The translations under genes and the position numbers were made by a program. A stretch of DNA of 64,000 nt from Haloarcula ordinaria (GTDB lineage Archaea > Halobacteriota > Halobacteria > Halobacteriales > Haloarculaceae): the NCBI RefSeq assembly GCF_029338275.1, contig NZ_CP119789.1:620001-684000 (forward strand). Direction: 5' to 3'. Within the stretch, counting starts at the first letter, position 1. Each line of letters begins with the position of its first letter. The notes below the pieces were generated by a model, which was not told where the DNA came from, did not search any database, and worked only from the letters and a program-made list of their open reading frames with translations. This document shows positions 1 to 7,011 of this stretch, in pieces.

Positions 1-200
1 ACCGGATCGCCCTCCGAGACGGCCTCGAGCGGTGCCGCCCGACCCGCGAGGACGTCGTGCAGGTCCGGGCCCCGGCCCGCCGGGAGGTCGGCCATGCCGA
101 GGTCGCCGTCGACGACGACGCCGTCCAGTTCCGCGGCGAGGTTGTAGGCCACCGTCGACTTACCTACCCCGCCCTTGCCGCCGGTGACGGTCAGAATCAT
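1..200 (-). CDS. MinD/ParA-family ATPase (partial, N-terminal part only)
   Basis: Only the first ~66 codons are inside the window; the gene runs off the left edge. The N-terminus shows the deviant Walker A motif of the MinD/ParA/Mrp class, GGKGGVGKST, at residues 8-17, followed by a VVDGDLGMADL stretch corresponding to the switch I/A' region of MinD. Proteins of this class are ATP-driven switches that position cell-division, chemotaxis or surface machinery on the membrane or nucleoid. The ATG at 200 overlaps the stop of the upstream gene (ATGA), so it is the last member visible of a tightly coupled minus-strand operon. Which of the several haloarchaeal MinD paralogues this is cannot be decided from the fragment. 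Confidence 0.9.
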   Translation of the reverse strand, partial: MILTVTGGKGGVGKSTVAYNLAAELDGVVVDGDLGMADLPAGRGPDLHDVLAGRAAPLEAVSEGDP

Positions 201-889
201 GCGAGGCGTTCAAGCGTCTCGGTCGGAATCGTCGCCGCGTCCCGTCGCTCCGCGAGTGTCTCGGCCCGATCCGCGACGGTCCGGAGCAGCCGGACGTCGT
301 CGCGCTGCCTGTCTTCCAGGCGGCGCAGGCCGTCGAGTCCGCCCGCGTCCTGCACTGCTTCGGTGGCCTCGTCGAGCGTCTCGACGGCAGCGAGCGCTTC
401 AGCCCGCCGGATGCGGCCCCGAATCTCCTCGAAGAAAGGCACGACCGAGTCCGGGAGGTCACTGGGAGGAGGGCTGGCGTCGTCGATCGTACCGACCGGC
501 CACTCACCGTCGTCTCGCTCCGTCGCAGGGAGCGCGTCCGGCGGCGGTGACGGATCTCCGAAGTCACGACAGACCGCGTCGGCCGTCGACGCGGCTTCGC
601 GGGTCGGGTCGGCATCCGGAACTGGCGTCGCCTCGACCAGTTCCACCGCCGGGTCCGCCGCGGGGGCCGGCGTGGCGTACCCGAAGGCGTGCCGGCCCGG
701 CGCGACGACGGCCTCAAACCCCGTATCGGACCACCCACACGCCGGGACGCCTTGGCGGCGTGGCGGCCAGACCGGGCCGTCGAGTCGGTTCACCAGGGTG
801 ACGCGGGTCGGTTCCGCCACGTCCGTGAGCGCGGCGGTGACCAGCGTAATCCCCTCGCCTGTCGTCCACTCGCTGGACAGTGTGACCAT
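197..889 (-). CDS. Conserved haloarchaeal hypothetical protein linked to MinD
   Basis: About 231 residues. I do not recognise a characterised domain. The protein begins MVTLSSEWTTGEG, is moderately acidic, and has a Pro/Ala-rich middle around residues 80-120 followed by a helical C-terminal half ending in a charged segment rich in Arg and Glu (ETLAERRDAATIPTETLERLA). The ATG at 889 is preferred over an upstream GTG because it leaves a short 32-nt gap after the previous gene and removes an atypical basic leader. Its stop overlaps the MinD start by four bases, so translational coupling with the ATPase is likely. A role as MinD partner or cargo is inference from this coupling only. Confidence 0.75.
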   Translation of the reverse strand: MVTLSSEWTTGEGITLVTAALTDVAEPTRVTLVNRLDGPVWPPRRQGVPACGWSDTGFEAVVAPGRHAFGYATPAPAADPAVELVEATPVPDADPTREAASTADAVCRDFGDPSPPPDALPATERDDGEWPVGTIDDASPPPSDLPDSVVPFFEEIRGRIRRAEALAAVETLDEATEAVQDAGGLDGLRRLEDRQRDDVRLLRTVADRAETLAERRDAATIPTETLERLA

Positions 890-921
890 ACGCCGGGTGG
901 TCGCCCGTTCGGATTTAAATC

Positions 922-1734
922 TCAGCACCGGACGACCGGTGCCGACAACCACGTCGCAGCGGTCGCCGGGTCGCCGAACCGGTCGACTTCGAGCACGACC
1001 GGCGCCTCCGCGTCGGCCAGGCGAAGGACCGACAGCGCGGCGGCGACCGGTGGCGCGTCGAACGGGTCGTCGGGAGACGGACCGGGGAGCGAGTCGAGCG
1101 CCGCCGAGAACCTTCCTTCGAGCGCATCGACCAGAGAGGCCCGCGCATCCCGCTCCAGGTTCGCGACTCTGTCGGCCAGCCGCCGGCGCGCTACCAGCCG
1201 GTCCCGGAACTCGCGTGCTGCGTCCCGTCGCCGGGCCCGTGCCTGCTTCGCGGCCTCCCGCTCGGTCTCTCGTTCGGCGAGTCGCCGTGCGGCCGCTCGC
1301 AGGTCCGAACGTGCCTCACTGGCGTCCCTGTCAGCGAGTCCTTCGTGGACTCTGACTCGCCCGCGATGGGCCGCCACCGCCTCTGCGGCCTCCCGCACGG
1401 TCCGGTCAGCCACCGGGTCGACCTGCGTTGGCAGTTCGGGGCGCTCCGGGTCGAGGTCGGCGAGTCGCTCGCGGCATCCGGTAATCTCGTCGTCGTAGGG
1501 CGTCGTCATGCCGCGTGACCGGGCTGCGGCGGCCAACGCCGTCTTCGTCCGCAGACCCATACCCGGTCGAACGTGGCCCACGTACCCGTACACCGCCGAC
1601 GCAGCCGTAGGCGTGACCGTCGGCGTCAGCGCCTCGCCGCGCACTGCCCGTGCGACGGCAGCGCCGTCGACGTCAGTCGCCCGGAGGTCGATCGCCCGTC
1701 CCTCGTAGTGGGTGCCGTCGACCCAGAGCCTCAC
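922..1734 (-). CDS. Coiled-coil hypothetical protein in MinD operon
   Basis: About 270 residues, GTG start overlapping the upstream stop (GTGA). The N-terminal ~75 residues look like a small beta-rich domain (MRLWVDGTHYEGRAIDLRAT). From roughly residue 85 to 205 the sequence is a highly charged Arg/Glu/Ala-rich helix with heptad character, predicted coiled coil, and it ends in a more hydrophobic ~60-residue C-terminal domain. No catalytic motif is visible and no characterised family is recognised. Being sandwiched between two other uncharacterised genes and a MinD-type ATPase, with stop/start overlaps, it is probably a structural or scaffold component of the same system. Confidence 0.75.
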   Translation of the reverse strand: MRLWVDGTHYEGRAIDLRATDVDGAAVARAVRGEALTPTVTPTAASAVYGYVGHVRPGMGLRTKTALAAAARSRGMTTPYDDEITGCRERLADLDPERPELPTQVDPVADRTVREAAEAVAAHRGRVRVHEGLADRDASEARSDLRAAARRLAERETEREAAKQARARRRDAAREFRDRLVARRRLADRVANLERDARASLVDALEGRFSAALDSLPGPSPDDPFDAPPVAAALSVLRLADAEAPVVLEVDRFGDPATAATWLSAPVVRC

Positions 1735-2066
1735 AGTGGCTCCTCCCGCATCGACTCGGGCGCCGGCAGGTCCCGGCCGGCCGCGAACCGCTCGTACGGC
1801 GTCGCCGGTTCAGCGCGATGTTCGTACGCACGAGCGGCGTCGGCGACCCGGGCTGGTGCGTCACAGGGCTCGAACGGGTCGAGCTGTTCGACCTGGACCG
1901 CCAGGTCGTGTTTCTCCCGCAGCCGGAGCGCCTGGAACGCCGCGAACTCGGTACCCTCGAACAGCGCCGCCCGACCCAGTTCCTGGGCCACGCACGTCTC
2001 GTGACGCCGGCAGACGTTGCGCAGGTCGCGGCGGGCGGCCCGTGAGTACGTGACCACCAGCAGCAT
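1731..2066 (-). CDS. Small conserved hypothetical protein, first gene of MinD operon
   Basis: 111 residues starting MLLVVTYSRAARRDLRNVCRRH, with a basic, cysteine-containing N-terminus (CRRHETC) and an acidic C-terminus. The first ~50 residues could form a small alpha/beta fold; the Cys/His pattern CX4C with His is insufficient to call a metal site. It overlaps the following gene by four bases. The AT-rich segment upstream (2090-2125, TTAAATT-like) is the probable promoter for the operon. Function unknown. Confidence 0.7.
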   Translation of the reverse strand: MLLVVTYSRAARRDLRNVCRRHETCVAQELGRAALFEGTEFAAFQALRLREKHDLAVQVEQLDPFEPCDAPARVADAARAYEHRAEPATPYERFAAGRDLPAPESMREEPL

Positions 2067-2146
2067 CGGTCGGTTGCAGATAGTCGATGGACTAAAATTA
2101 TTCTGTTTGGATTTGAATTATACCCGATACGGCACTGGGGATTCGA

Positions 2147-2419
2147 TTACTCGATCCGGTCAACGGAGAACTCACCGGGGTCGTCGACGAGCCCCCGGAC
2201 GCGCTCGCGCGCGGCGGACGCCGAGGGTGCGAGAACGACCAGTCCGTCGGCGGAACCGGTACCGTCGGCCCGGTACGCACCGAGGTCACCCTCGAAGTCG
2301 GTGGCGTAGGTCCGGAGAACGCCCCGGACGTCGCGTTCGAGGTCCGAGAGCGAGCACTCGCCGTCCTCGAAGCGACTCAGCGCCTCCTCGACGTTCCGAA
2401 GCGCGGAGATACGGTCCAT
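2147..2419 (-). CDS. Small acidic hypothetical protein downstream of MCM
   Basis: 90 residues, acidic (MDRISALRNVEEALSRFEDG start), helical N-terminal half and a short beta-strand-rich C-terminal half. No recognised catalytic motif. Its ATG abuts or overlaps the end of the mcm gene, so it is very likely co-transcribed with the replicative helicase. A link to replication is inference from position; no partner-binding motif is visible. Confidence 0.7.
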   Translation of the reverse strand: MDRISALRNVEEALSRFEDGECSLSDLERDVRGVLRTYATDFEGDLGAYRADGTGSADGLVVLAPSASAARERVRGLVDDPGEFSVDRIE

Positions 2420-5400
2420 TACGTCGTCCGGAGGTGGTCGGTGCGGGGCTCGTACACCTCGCCTTTCTGCTTGAGCTTCTCGATCTCGTGTTCGGCCTTG
2501 GACTCCTCGATACCGACCTCCTCGGCGCGGTCGACCACCACGTCGATGGGTGCGCCCTCGTCGTACTCGTCCTCGATGTCGGCGATGATGCCCTTGATGT
2601 TCTGGATGCGGTCGCGCTGGCTCTTCGAGGTGCCAGTCTCGACGACGTCGGCGTCGAACTCGCCGGTCTCGGGGTCGATACCGATCTGTTTCATACAGTA
2701 GAGCGCGACGTCGACCGCGCGCTCGGCGTCGTCCTCTTCGACGGAGTCCGAGAGACGAATCCGCGCAGAGGCCTCGGCCAGGCGGACCAGCGCTTCGAGT
2801 TTCCGGGCAGTCACCGGGACCGGCGCGTCCTCGTCCTGTCCCTTCAGACGGAGGTCGACGTAGAAGTCCTCGATGCGCTCTTTGGCTTCCTCGGTCATCG
2901 TCGGGAAGCAGTTGCGCTTCGCGTAAGCGATGTACTTCCGCAGGAGGTCCGGCTCGATGGTCGGTGCGACCTCGTCGGTGACCGTCGCCACCTCCTCCTC
3001 GGTGAAGTTCGAGGTTGCGGTCTCGGTCCGGTGAGTGTGGAGTTCGCCCGCGTAGTTCGTCTGGATGATATGGGAGGCGAGGTTCCGGTCGGTCTCCTCG
3101 TCGGGCTGGTCGGTGACCGTGAAGATGAGGTCGAACCGGGAGATGAGCGCCGGCTCCAAGTCGATCTGCTCGCCGATGGGTTCGTACTGGTCGAACCGAC
3201 CGTACTTGGGGTTCGCGGCCCCGAGCAGCGAGCAGCGGGACTTGAGCGTGGCGTTGATACCGGCCTTCGAGACGCTAATCTCCTGCTGTTCGAGCGCCTG
3301 GTGCATCGCCGAGCGGTCCTCCGGGCTCATCTTGTCGAGCTCGTCGACGGCGGCGATACCCTGGTCGGCCAGCACGAGGGCGCCGGCCTCCAGCGTCCAC
3401 TGCTGGCCGTCGCCGAAGTCGTCGCGGACCGCCGCTGCGGTGAGTCCCGCGCTGGAGGAGCCCTTCCCGGAGGTGTAGACGGAGCGGGGCGCAATCTGTC
3501 GGATGTAGGATAGCATTTGCGAGTTGTGGGAGACGACCCCGTTCGTGAGGTAGTTGTGCGTACCCTCGACTTCGAGGTCATAGACCCACTCCTCGTCGGG
3601 CTCGACGGCCTCGATAGACTCGATTCGGTCCCAGGCGACGTCACTCTCGACGAGCGAACGGAGCGCACTGACGTCCTGCCGAAGTGCATCGAGCCCACCA
3701 CCATCGGTAACAGCGACCTCGCCGTCGACGTCAGATGCTTCGAGTCCGTTCAGTCTCGTTTCGAACGCGTCGACGACGGCTTCGAGGCTCTCACGGCCGG
3801 GGTTTCGACGACTGCGCTCGTAATGCTGGTACGTGGAGCGTGGGAGCCCACACGCTGCCTGCGTGAGTCCCAGCGCTTCCCGGATTCGTCTCAGTTCCCG
3901 ACCGACGTCCGGGATAACGTCGAGATTAGTGTTCCCGGACGCGCGCTCGAACTGGCCGGCTGCATTCGCCTTTCGCTCCGTGACGAATCCGATACGTTCG
4001 ACGTATCTGGCGAACGAGTCCCCGGAAATTCGCAGTCGATAGCTCCCGTTGGCACGCGGCTGTAACTGTGAGACGATACCCAGCGACAGAAGCATCGACC
4101 GGACGTCTTCGAGGAGTTCCTCGCTCATCGACGCGACCGTAATCTCCCGCTGGGTGGCAGAGACGTGCCCCTCGCCCTCGATGTAGGCCTTCAGGAACGC
4201 GGTCGTAATCCGGTCACTCGCCCCCATCACCGCCGGTGGGACACGGCGGTCGGCCGACGGCGACAGGAGCGACTCGTCGAGAGCGCCGAGGAAACTCACG
4301 AGCTCGCCGGCCGAGCACATCAGTTCTGTCGCGTCCTTGCCCTCGTGAGGGGCTCGCTCGGTGACGTTGAGGTTCAACGACGCCAGTGTGCTGGTCGCGT
4401 CGTCGATGACTTCGCGGTCGTTGTTGGTAATGGAGACGAAACCGGTGTTGTCGTCGCGCTGTTCGACGTAGCCCTCGGCGACGAGATACCCGACGAGACG
4501 GGCGAGTGCGGGTGTCCACGTCTCCGGTAGGTCGAGGTCGATTCGGTTGTGCGCTTTCGACGTCCGGTACTCGACGGACAGCTCGTCGGTGCCGTCGGTC
4601 GGGACGTGACGCGGGACTGCGACGAAGGCGCCTTCGGTCAGGTCCTCGGCTGTCTTCGCCTGATACGAGCCGTCGGACTGAACGAACAGCGGGTGGGACG
4701 GCGTCACGTCGAGTTCACGTCCCGTCGCGGTCCGAATCCGGTAGAGCTCGTCCGGTGCTTCGCGTTTCCAGACTTTCGTCGCCCGCTGGGTCGCGATGGC
4801 CCCGTCGGGCTGGAGGGAGGGGACCTCGAAGTCGACGTCGTCCCACACGCCATCGTCGACCGGTTTCGGGTCCTGGAGGTTCGACTCGACGAGGTCGCGA
4901 ATCGGAATCCGGCGTCCGTCGGCCAGCGTGACCCGAGTGTCGCCGGTGACGCACTTCCCCGTACCAGGGTCACCGATAAGGAGCATGTGCAGGTCGCCAC
5001 GGATTCGCGACCCGTCGGGGAGACTCTTCGTGACCCCCGAGAAGAGCTGGATCATCATCGCGAGCTTCTCCTTCTCGTAGCCGTAGATGGAGGGCGCGAT
5101 GGCCCCGACCATCTTCTCGTAGAGGTCGGGTTCGTTCGAGAGCTCGACGATCTCCTTCTTGTCCGCCTCCGTGATCTCCATCTCCTCGAACTGCTCGTCC
5201 TCGATCTCGACGCTGACGCCGTCCATGTAGATGTCGAACATCGGGGACTTCTCGCGGTCGTTGCCCTGCTGGTCGAGCTTGAGGACCCCGACGACGCGGA
5301 CGTGGTCGCCGGCCGTCACCTTCCCGGTGATGTCGTCCTCGATGTTGACGTCGATAGACTGGGGCGTCTCCCCGCCACGCAGGCCTTCGGGGGATTCCTG

Positions 5401-5946
5401 GACCCGAATCTTCTGGGCGTCGATGAACTGCGACTGGTCGGTGTTGAGGCGGAACGGGCCCTGTCGTTCACAGCCCTGGCACTCGTGGGGTTCCTGGAAG
5501 TCGCCGGCGGCCTGCGGGATGCGGGTGAGGGTGCCGCAGCGCTGGCACTCGAAAGCCGCCTCCACGACTTTCGGCCGGACGTCCGTCGCCTTGCGGACGA
5601 TACCCTGGACGCTGATGAGGTTCCCGTGGTGCTGGTGGCGGATCTCCCGGATGTCCTCGGACTGCGGGAGGTTGCGCACGCGGACGTGGGCCTGTCCGAG
5701 CGAGACGTCGACCGGGAGGTCGTAGAGCCGCAGGGCCTCCTCGGCGTACTCCTGGAGCTGGGTCGGCTTGGTCCGGTAGTCGTCTGCCAGGTCCGGGTCG
5801 AACCGGTAGAGGTCCTGCCAGTCGATGTAGAGCGACTTCTGGTCGTTCGGATACTTCTGTGCGAGTTCACCGATCTCGTTGCGGTAGTAGTCGCGGTAGA
5901 ACTCCTCGAAGCGGTCGATGAGTTCGGTGTTCTCGGCGGTCGCCAT
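2419..5946 (-). CDS. mcm: Replicative DNA helicase MCM with intein in Walker A
   Basis: The MCM helicase unwinds DNA at the replication fork as a homohexamer. The precursor is ~1175 residues; removing the 477-residue intein leaves ~698, normal for haloarchaeal MCM. Visible features: N-terminal domain with a four-cysteine zinc site (CQRC near residue 150, CQGC ~25 residues later); Walker A GDPGTGK/SQ split by the intein after Lys331; Walker B AAVDELDKM; arginine-finger SRFDLIFT; C-terminal winged-helix region ending in DHLRTT. The ATG at 5946 (MATAENTELIDRF) is preferred over an upstream in-frame start that would add an atypical leader. A small gene follows without a gap. Activity depends on protein splicing because the intein interrupts the nucleotide-binding loop. 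Confidence 0.97.
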   Translation of the reverse strand: MATAENTELIDRFEEFYRDYYRNEIGELAQKYPNDQKSLYIDWQDLYRFDPDLADDYRTKPTQLQEYAEEALRLYDLPVDVSLGQAHVRVRNLPQSEDIREIRHQHHGNLISVQGIVRKATDVRPKVVEAAFECQRCGTLTRIPQAAGDFQEPHECQGCERQGPFRLNTDQSQFIDAQKIRVQESPEGLRGGETPQSIDVNIEDDITGKVTAGDHVRVVGVLKLDQQGNDREKSPMFDIYMDGVSVEIEDEQFEEMEITEADKKEIVELSNEPDLYEKMVGAIAPSIYGYEKEKLAMMIQLFSGVTKSLPDGSRIRGDLHMLLIGDPGTGKCVTGDTRVTLADGRRIPIRDLVESNLQDPKPVDDGVWDDVDFEVPSLQPDGAIATQRATKVWKREAPDELYRIRTATGRELDVTPSHPLFVQSDGSYQAKTAEDLTEGAFVAVPRHVPTDGTDELSVEYRTSKAHNRIDLDLPETWTPALARLVGYLVAEGYVEQRDDNTGFVSITNNDREVIDDATSTLASLNLNVTERAPHEGKDATELMCSAGELVSFLGALDESLLSPSADRRVPPAVMGASDRITTAFLKAYIEGEGHVSATQREITVASMSEELLEDVRSMLLSLGIVSQLQPRANGSYRLRISGDSFARYVERIGFVTERKANAAGQFERASGNTNLDVIPDVGRELRRIREALGLTQAACGLPRSTYQHYERSRRNPGRESLEAVVDAFETRLNGLEASDVDGEVAVTDGGGLDALRQDVSALRSLVESDVAWDRIESIEAVEPDEEWVYDLEVEGTHNYLTNGVVSHNSQMLSYIRQIAPRSVYTSGKGSSSAGLTAAAVRDDFGDGQQWTLEAGALVLADQGIAAVDELDKMSPEDRSAMHQALEQQEISVSKAGINATLKSRCSLLGAANPKYGRFDQYEPIGEQIDLEPALISRFDLIFTVTDQPDEETDRNLASHIIQTNYAGELHTHRTETATSNFTEEEVATVTDEVAPTIEPDLLRKYIAYAKRNCFPTMTEEAKERIEDFYVDLRLKGQDEDAPVPVTARKLEALVRLAEASARIRLSDSVEEDDAERAVDVALYCMKQIGIDPETGEFDADVVETGTSKSQRDRIQNIKGIIADIEDEYDEGAPIDVVVDRAEEVGIEESKAEHEIEKLKQKGEVYEPRTDHLRTT
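3523..4953 (-). mobile_element. MCM intein with LAGLIDADG endonuclease and embedded HTH
   Basis: An in-frame 477-residue intein inserted between Lys of Walker A and the following Ser. Splice signals are intact: N-terminal Cys (CVTGDTRV), block B TPSHPLF, C-terminal GVVSHN followed by Ser as the +1 nucleophile. Two degenerate LAGLIDADG motifs are present near intein residues 148-160 (LARLVGYLVAEGYV) and 249-263 (FLKAYIEGEGHV), both retaining an acidic residue (Glu) at the catalytic position, so the homing endonuclease may be active. Unusually, residues ~349-400 resemble an XRE-type helix-turn-helix (REALGLTQAACGLPRSTY followed by YERSRRNPG). Insertion in MCM Walker A is a known archaeal intein site. 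Confidence 0.95.
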
Positions 5947-6159
5947 CTGAGTGCACAGAGGTTGTGCCCGATAGCCTAAGAAGGTTCGCAAGCCGGAGCG
6001 AAAGTGGATTTCGTTCCAGTCGAACTCGGGGGCGGTGAGCGGGTCGGCCGTGAAACAATGGGGTGGGTCGCTCCGTCAGTCTTCGATCGTTCGGTCCGAG
6101 TGACTGCGTGCCACAGAAACCCACCCGAACGAATTAGTTCGGCCGTGACACATCCCGAG

Positions 6160-6390
6160 ATGATGAATCCGGGAGCGCTACTGATCGGACTCTTCGCGGT
6201 GGCTGCTGGACTTCCCTCGGTGGTCTGGCCGCAGGCGGTACTCGACTTCACGTGCCGGGTGAGTCCACTCTGTGAGTCTCCTACACAATTGAGTTCGGCC
6301 GGACGAACCTACAATCGGATTATAGGTGGTGGACTCGCTTTCGTTGGCGTCCTACTGATCGGCGGATATTTTCTCGGCACCGCCACCTAA
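6160..6390 (+). CDS. Small two-helix membrane protein
   Basis: About 76 residues from the ATG at 6160 (MMNPGALLIGLFAVAAGLPS). Two hydrophobic helices are visible, residues 4-22 and roughly 55-73 (GGGLAFVGVLLIGGYFLG), separated by a short polar loop with two Cys. An upstream open frame exists but its extra ~50 residues look non-coding. No characterised family is recognised; small transmembrane proteins of this type are common in haloarchaea. It is divergent from mcm. Confidence 0.55.
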   Translation: MMNPGALLIGLFAVAAGLPSVVWPQAVLDFTCRVSPLCESPTQLSSAGRTYNRIIGGGLAFVGVLLIGGYFLGTAT

Positions 6391-6884
6391 CTGTGCGGAC
6401 CGCACGATGTGAGACTCGGTAGTGGATACGCCGTGCACACTCTGTCCGCACCAGTTCCAGAAGTGCTGAGACTCCCAGGCGATTTGTTGTAGGTGACCTC
6501 GAGAGATGCGAGATGCGCTACTGAGGAGTTCAAGGGCTAGCTGATCTACCGCGAGCGGAGCGAGCGGTTTCACGAAAGACTCGCATTGCTCGTCTTTCGA
6601 GCCCTGTGTTCGTTGTCACTCACACAGGACACCGGACGCGAGGCCGGAGGCCGAGCGTCCGGCCTTTTCCCCAAGTTTTTGCAAGGAGCGGTTCGCGGAG
6701 CGAGCGAAGCGAGCGAGGAAACCCGACGCAGCAAAAAGTGGCATGGGACCACCCGGATTCGAACCATATGAAGACTCGCTTCGCTCGTCTTCCAGGGTTC
6801 GAATCCGCGTCGTGACCCACGCACCGCGACCGGAGCGGGCCTCGCACACGCTACGCGGTGCTCGGCGGTTCGGTCGCGTAGAAG
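6391..6884. repeat. Non-coding region with tRNA-Pro 3'-end duplication, hairpins and tRNA-trailer-like element
   Basis: No convincing gene. From left to right: nothing recognised in 6391-6545; a hairpin with arms CGAAAGAC/GTCTTTCG near 6574-6600; GC-rich inverted repeats at 6625-6662; a conserved element at 6661-6743 (also present at 47378-47442 beside tRNA-Arg); an exact 22-bp copy (6744-6765) of the discriminator, acceptor and T-arm of the tRNA-Pro at 6885-6906; a GAAGAC/GTCTTC hairpin (6770-6792) with a TTCG-containing core; and an inverted T-arm-like GGGTTCGAATCC (6795-6806). The 22-bp direct repeat brackets a 141-bp unit, the pattern expected when something inserts at the 3' end of a tRNA gene and regenerates it. 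Confidence 0.75.
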
Positions 6885-6955
6885 TGGGACCACCCGGATT
6901 CGAACCGGGGTCACGAGCACCCAAGGCTCGGAGTATACCACTAACCCATGGTCCC
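6885..6955 (-). tRNA. tRNA-Pro (anticodon TGG)
   Basis: The reverse strand folds into a full cloverleaf: acceptor GGGACCA/TGGTCCC, D-arm GGTTAGTGGTA, anticodon stem CGAGC/GCTCG with loop CTTGGGT (anticodon TGG), and T-arm CCCGG-TTCGAAT-CCGGG, with discriminator A. No intron is seen and CCA is not encoded. The 3' end is duplicated 141 bp downstream (6744-6765). Confidence 0.95.
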
Positions 6956-7011
6956 GCATCTGAGTATGCAGTGGTGACGGAGTAAAGGGTTTCGTTGCCG
7001 GGCCGCCCGTG

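Noticed and set aside
2017..3513. Long open frame (~498 residues) on the plus strand opposite mcm
   Set aside because: It is the antisense of the MCM and small-gene coding strand; long antisense frames are common at this GC content, and its composition (Val/Leu/Arg/Asp-rich without motifs) is not protein-like.
6352..6573. 73-residue minus-strand frame next to the tRNA-Pro repeats
   Set aside because: It overlaps the small membrane protein gene and its end lies in the hairpin region. The sequence is not obviously a transposase remnant and I could not support it as a gene.
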